Source of the DNA: an uncultured Collinsella sp.
Lineage (GTDB): Bacteria; Actinomycetota; Coriobacteriia; Coriobacteriales; Coriobacteriaceae
Assembly: GCA_902497025.1 (NCBI GenBank)
Contig: CABVDJ010000006.1
Coordinates: 12,085-76,084, forward strand
DNA: 64,000 nt
Reading direction: 5' to 3'
A model generated the notes under the pieces. The model saw only the letters and a program-made list of their open reading frames with translations. It had not been told where the DNA came from and made no database searches. Numbering within the stretch: position 1 is the stretch's first letter; every line of letters begins with the position of its first letter. The position numbers and the translations under genes were made by a program. Shown piece by piece: positions 63,769 to 64,000 of the stretch.

Positions 63769-63847
63769 GTAGTCATTTAAGAACGTCCCCAATGACTACA
63801 AGGAGTGTCCCAAGCTGCTGGCAGAAAAGGAACGTCCCTAACTGCCG
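63769..63847. repeat. Tandem short palindromes with AACGTCCC loops
   Basis: GTAGTCATT/AATGACTAC (63769-63777 and 63791-63799) encloses GAACGTCCCC. TGGCAG/CTGCCG (63819-63824 and 63842-63847) encloses GGAACGTCCCT. A related AGTGTCCC lies between them. They follow the plan of the palindromes at 40294 and 54202: different arms, a GGGAC-type loop. Confidence 0.55.
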
Positions 63848-63890
63848 CATCCGGAGCAAGACAACGCCGCAGGCAGAGGACGGACAGCGA

Positions 63891-63989
63891 GCGGGTCGCA
63901 TTTGAGGCAAGGTGACGTGAAACGAAAGGGCGCTGACCTTCTGGTCGCGCCCTTGAAGTTGAACGTCAGATTGTCCAAATGCGGCCCGC
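63891..63989. ncRNA. Nested 99-base stem structure (candidate structured RNA or extended terminator)
   Basis: Outer arms 63891-63904 and 63976-63989 pair 13 of 14. A middle stem is TGACGT/ACGTCA (63913-63918 and 63963-63968). The inner hairpin AAGGGCGC/GCGCCCTT (63926-63933 and 63947-63954) has a GACC/GGTC tip. On the minus strand the inner hairpin is followed by CTTTCGTTT, so it may end a gene beyond the window edge. Confidence 0.35.
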
Positions 63990-64000
63990 GCAGCGTCGAG

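Larger units (their letters stand above)
63675..64000. other. Gene-free 326-bp region filled with palindromes
   Basis: Contains, in order, a 17-bp perfect hairpin, two short palindromes with AACGTCCC loops and a 100-base nested stem, each listed separately. An open frame crosses part of it on the minus strand but follows the palindromes and looks non-coding. Confidence 0.6.

Noticed and set aside
63511..63792. Minus-strand open frame over the pdxT end and palindromes
   Set aside because: It is made of pdxT antisense and palindrome sequence.
1..64000. CRISPR array, tRNA, rRNA or full insertion sequence
   Set aside because: No regularly spaced repeats, cloverleaf-like sequences or transposase genes were recognised when reading the intergenic regions.

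Overview
The window reads as one contiguous chromosomal segment of a GC-rich, anaerobic Gram-positive bacterium. It is most likely a Collinsella or close relative (Coriobacteriia, Actinomycetota). I infer this from the overall codon style, the reverse-rubrerythrin, the Etf-linked lactate dehydrogenase, the divergent pdxR/pdxST locus and the intergenic palindromes. No rRNA, tRNA, CRISPR array or complete insertion sequence was seen.

Layout. 0-2 kb: 3' part of a bile-acid/sodium-type symporter, then a cutC and GalT-like pair. 2.2-8.5 kb: a branched-chain amino-acid ABC transporter (livH-M-G-F) with two tandem paralogous lipoprotein binding proteins. 8.8-11.1 kb: homoserine dehydrogenase and a short-chain dehydrogenase. 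11.1-18.05 kb: a visibly more AT-rich accessory block. It holds FHA, SPFH/zinc-ribbon, four-helix membrane, HEPN-like and zinc-ribbon genes, plus a convergent Fic AMPylase, and lies between two directly oriented copies of a composite palindromic repeat. 18-29 kb: CPA2 antiporter, single-chain PurL, EamA exporter, GGDEF protein, KdgT-type permease, AzlCD and an HD phosphohydrolase. 29.1-32.8 kb: lactate dehydrogenase with EtfB and ferredoxin-fused EtfA (Lct type). 33.1-36.3 kb: an exported-protein cassette of unknown function. 37.2-42.9 kb: TerB-N/TerB-C protein, BrxD-like ATPase and Lhr-like helicase, a candidate defence module. 42.9-55.4 kb: spermidine-synthase-like and Elp3 genes, an HTH/DUF4097 pair, methyltransferases, a Ski2-like helicase, a DUF2130 protein, a phosphoesterase and a HIRAN protein. 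55.5-58.1 kb: an iron alcohol dehydrogenase and an aldehyde dehydrogenase interrupted by an in-frame TGA, behind a Rex-like operator. 58.4-60.6 kb: reverse rubrerythrin, then a nuclease-like gene between two copies of a 121-bp miniature inverted-repeat element. 60.6-63.7 kb: pdxR and divergent pdxST. The last 325 bp are an array of palindromes.

Best candidates for something undescribed: (1) the miniature element whose terminal repeat carries stop codons in all three frames and ends two unrelated genes, (2) the FHA/SPFH/HEPN island between composite repeats, (3) the TerB/BrxD/helicase trio without the rest of BREX, and (4) the exported cassette in which two proteins appear to share one beta-rich domain. 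All calls come from reading the sequence and translations by eye. No database search was run.
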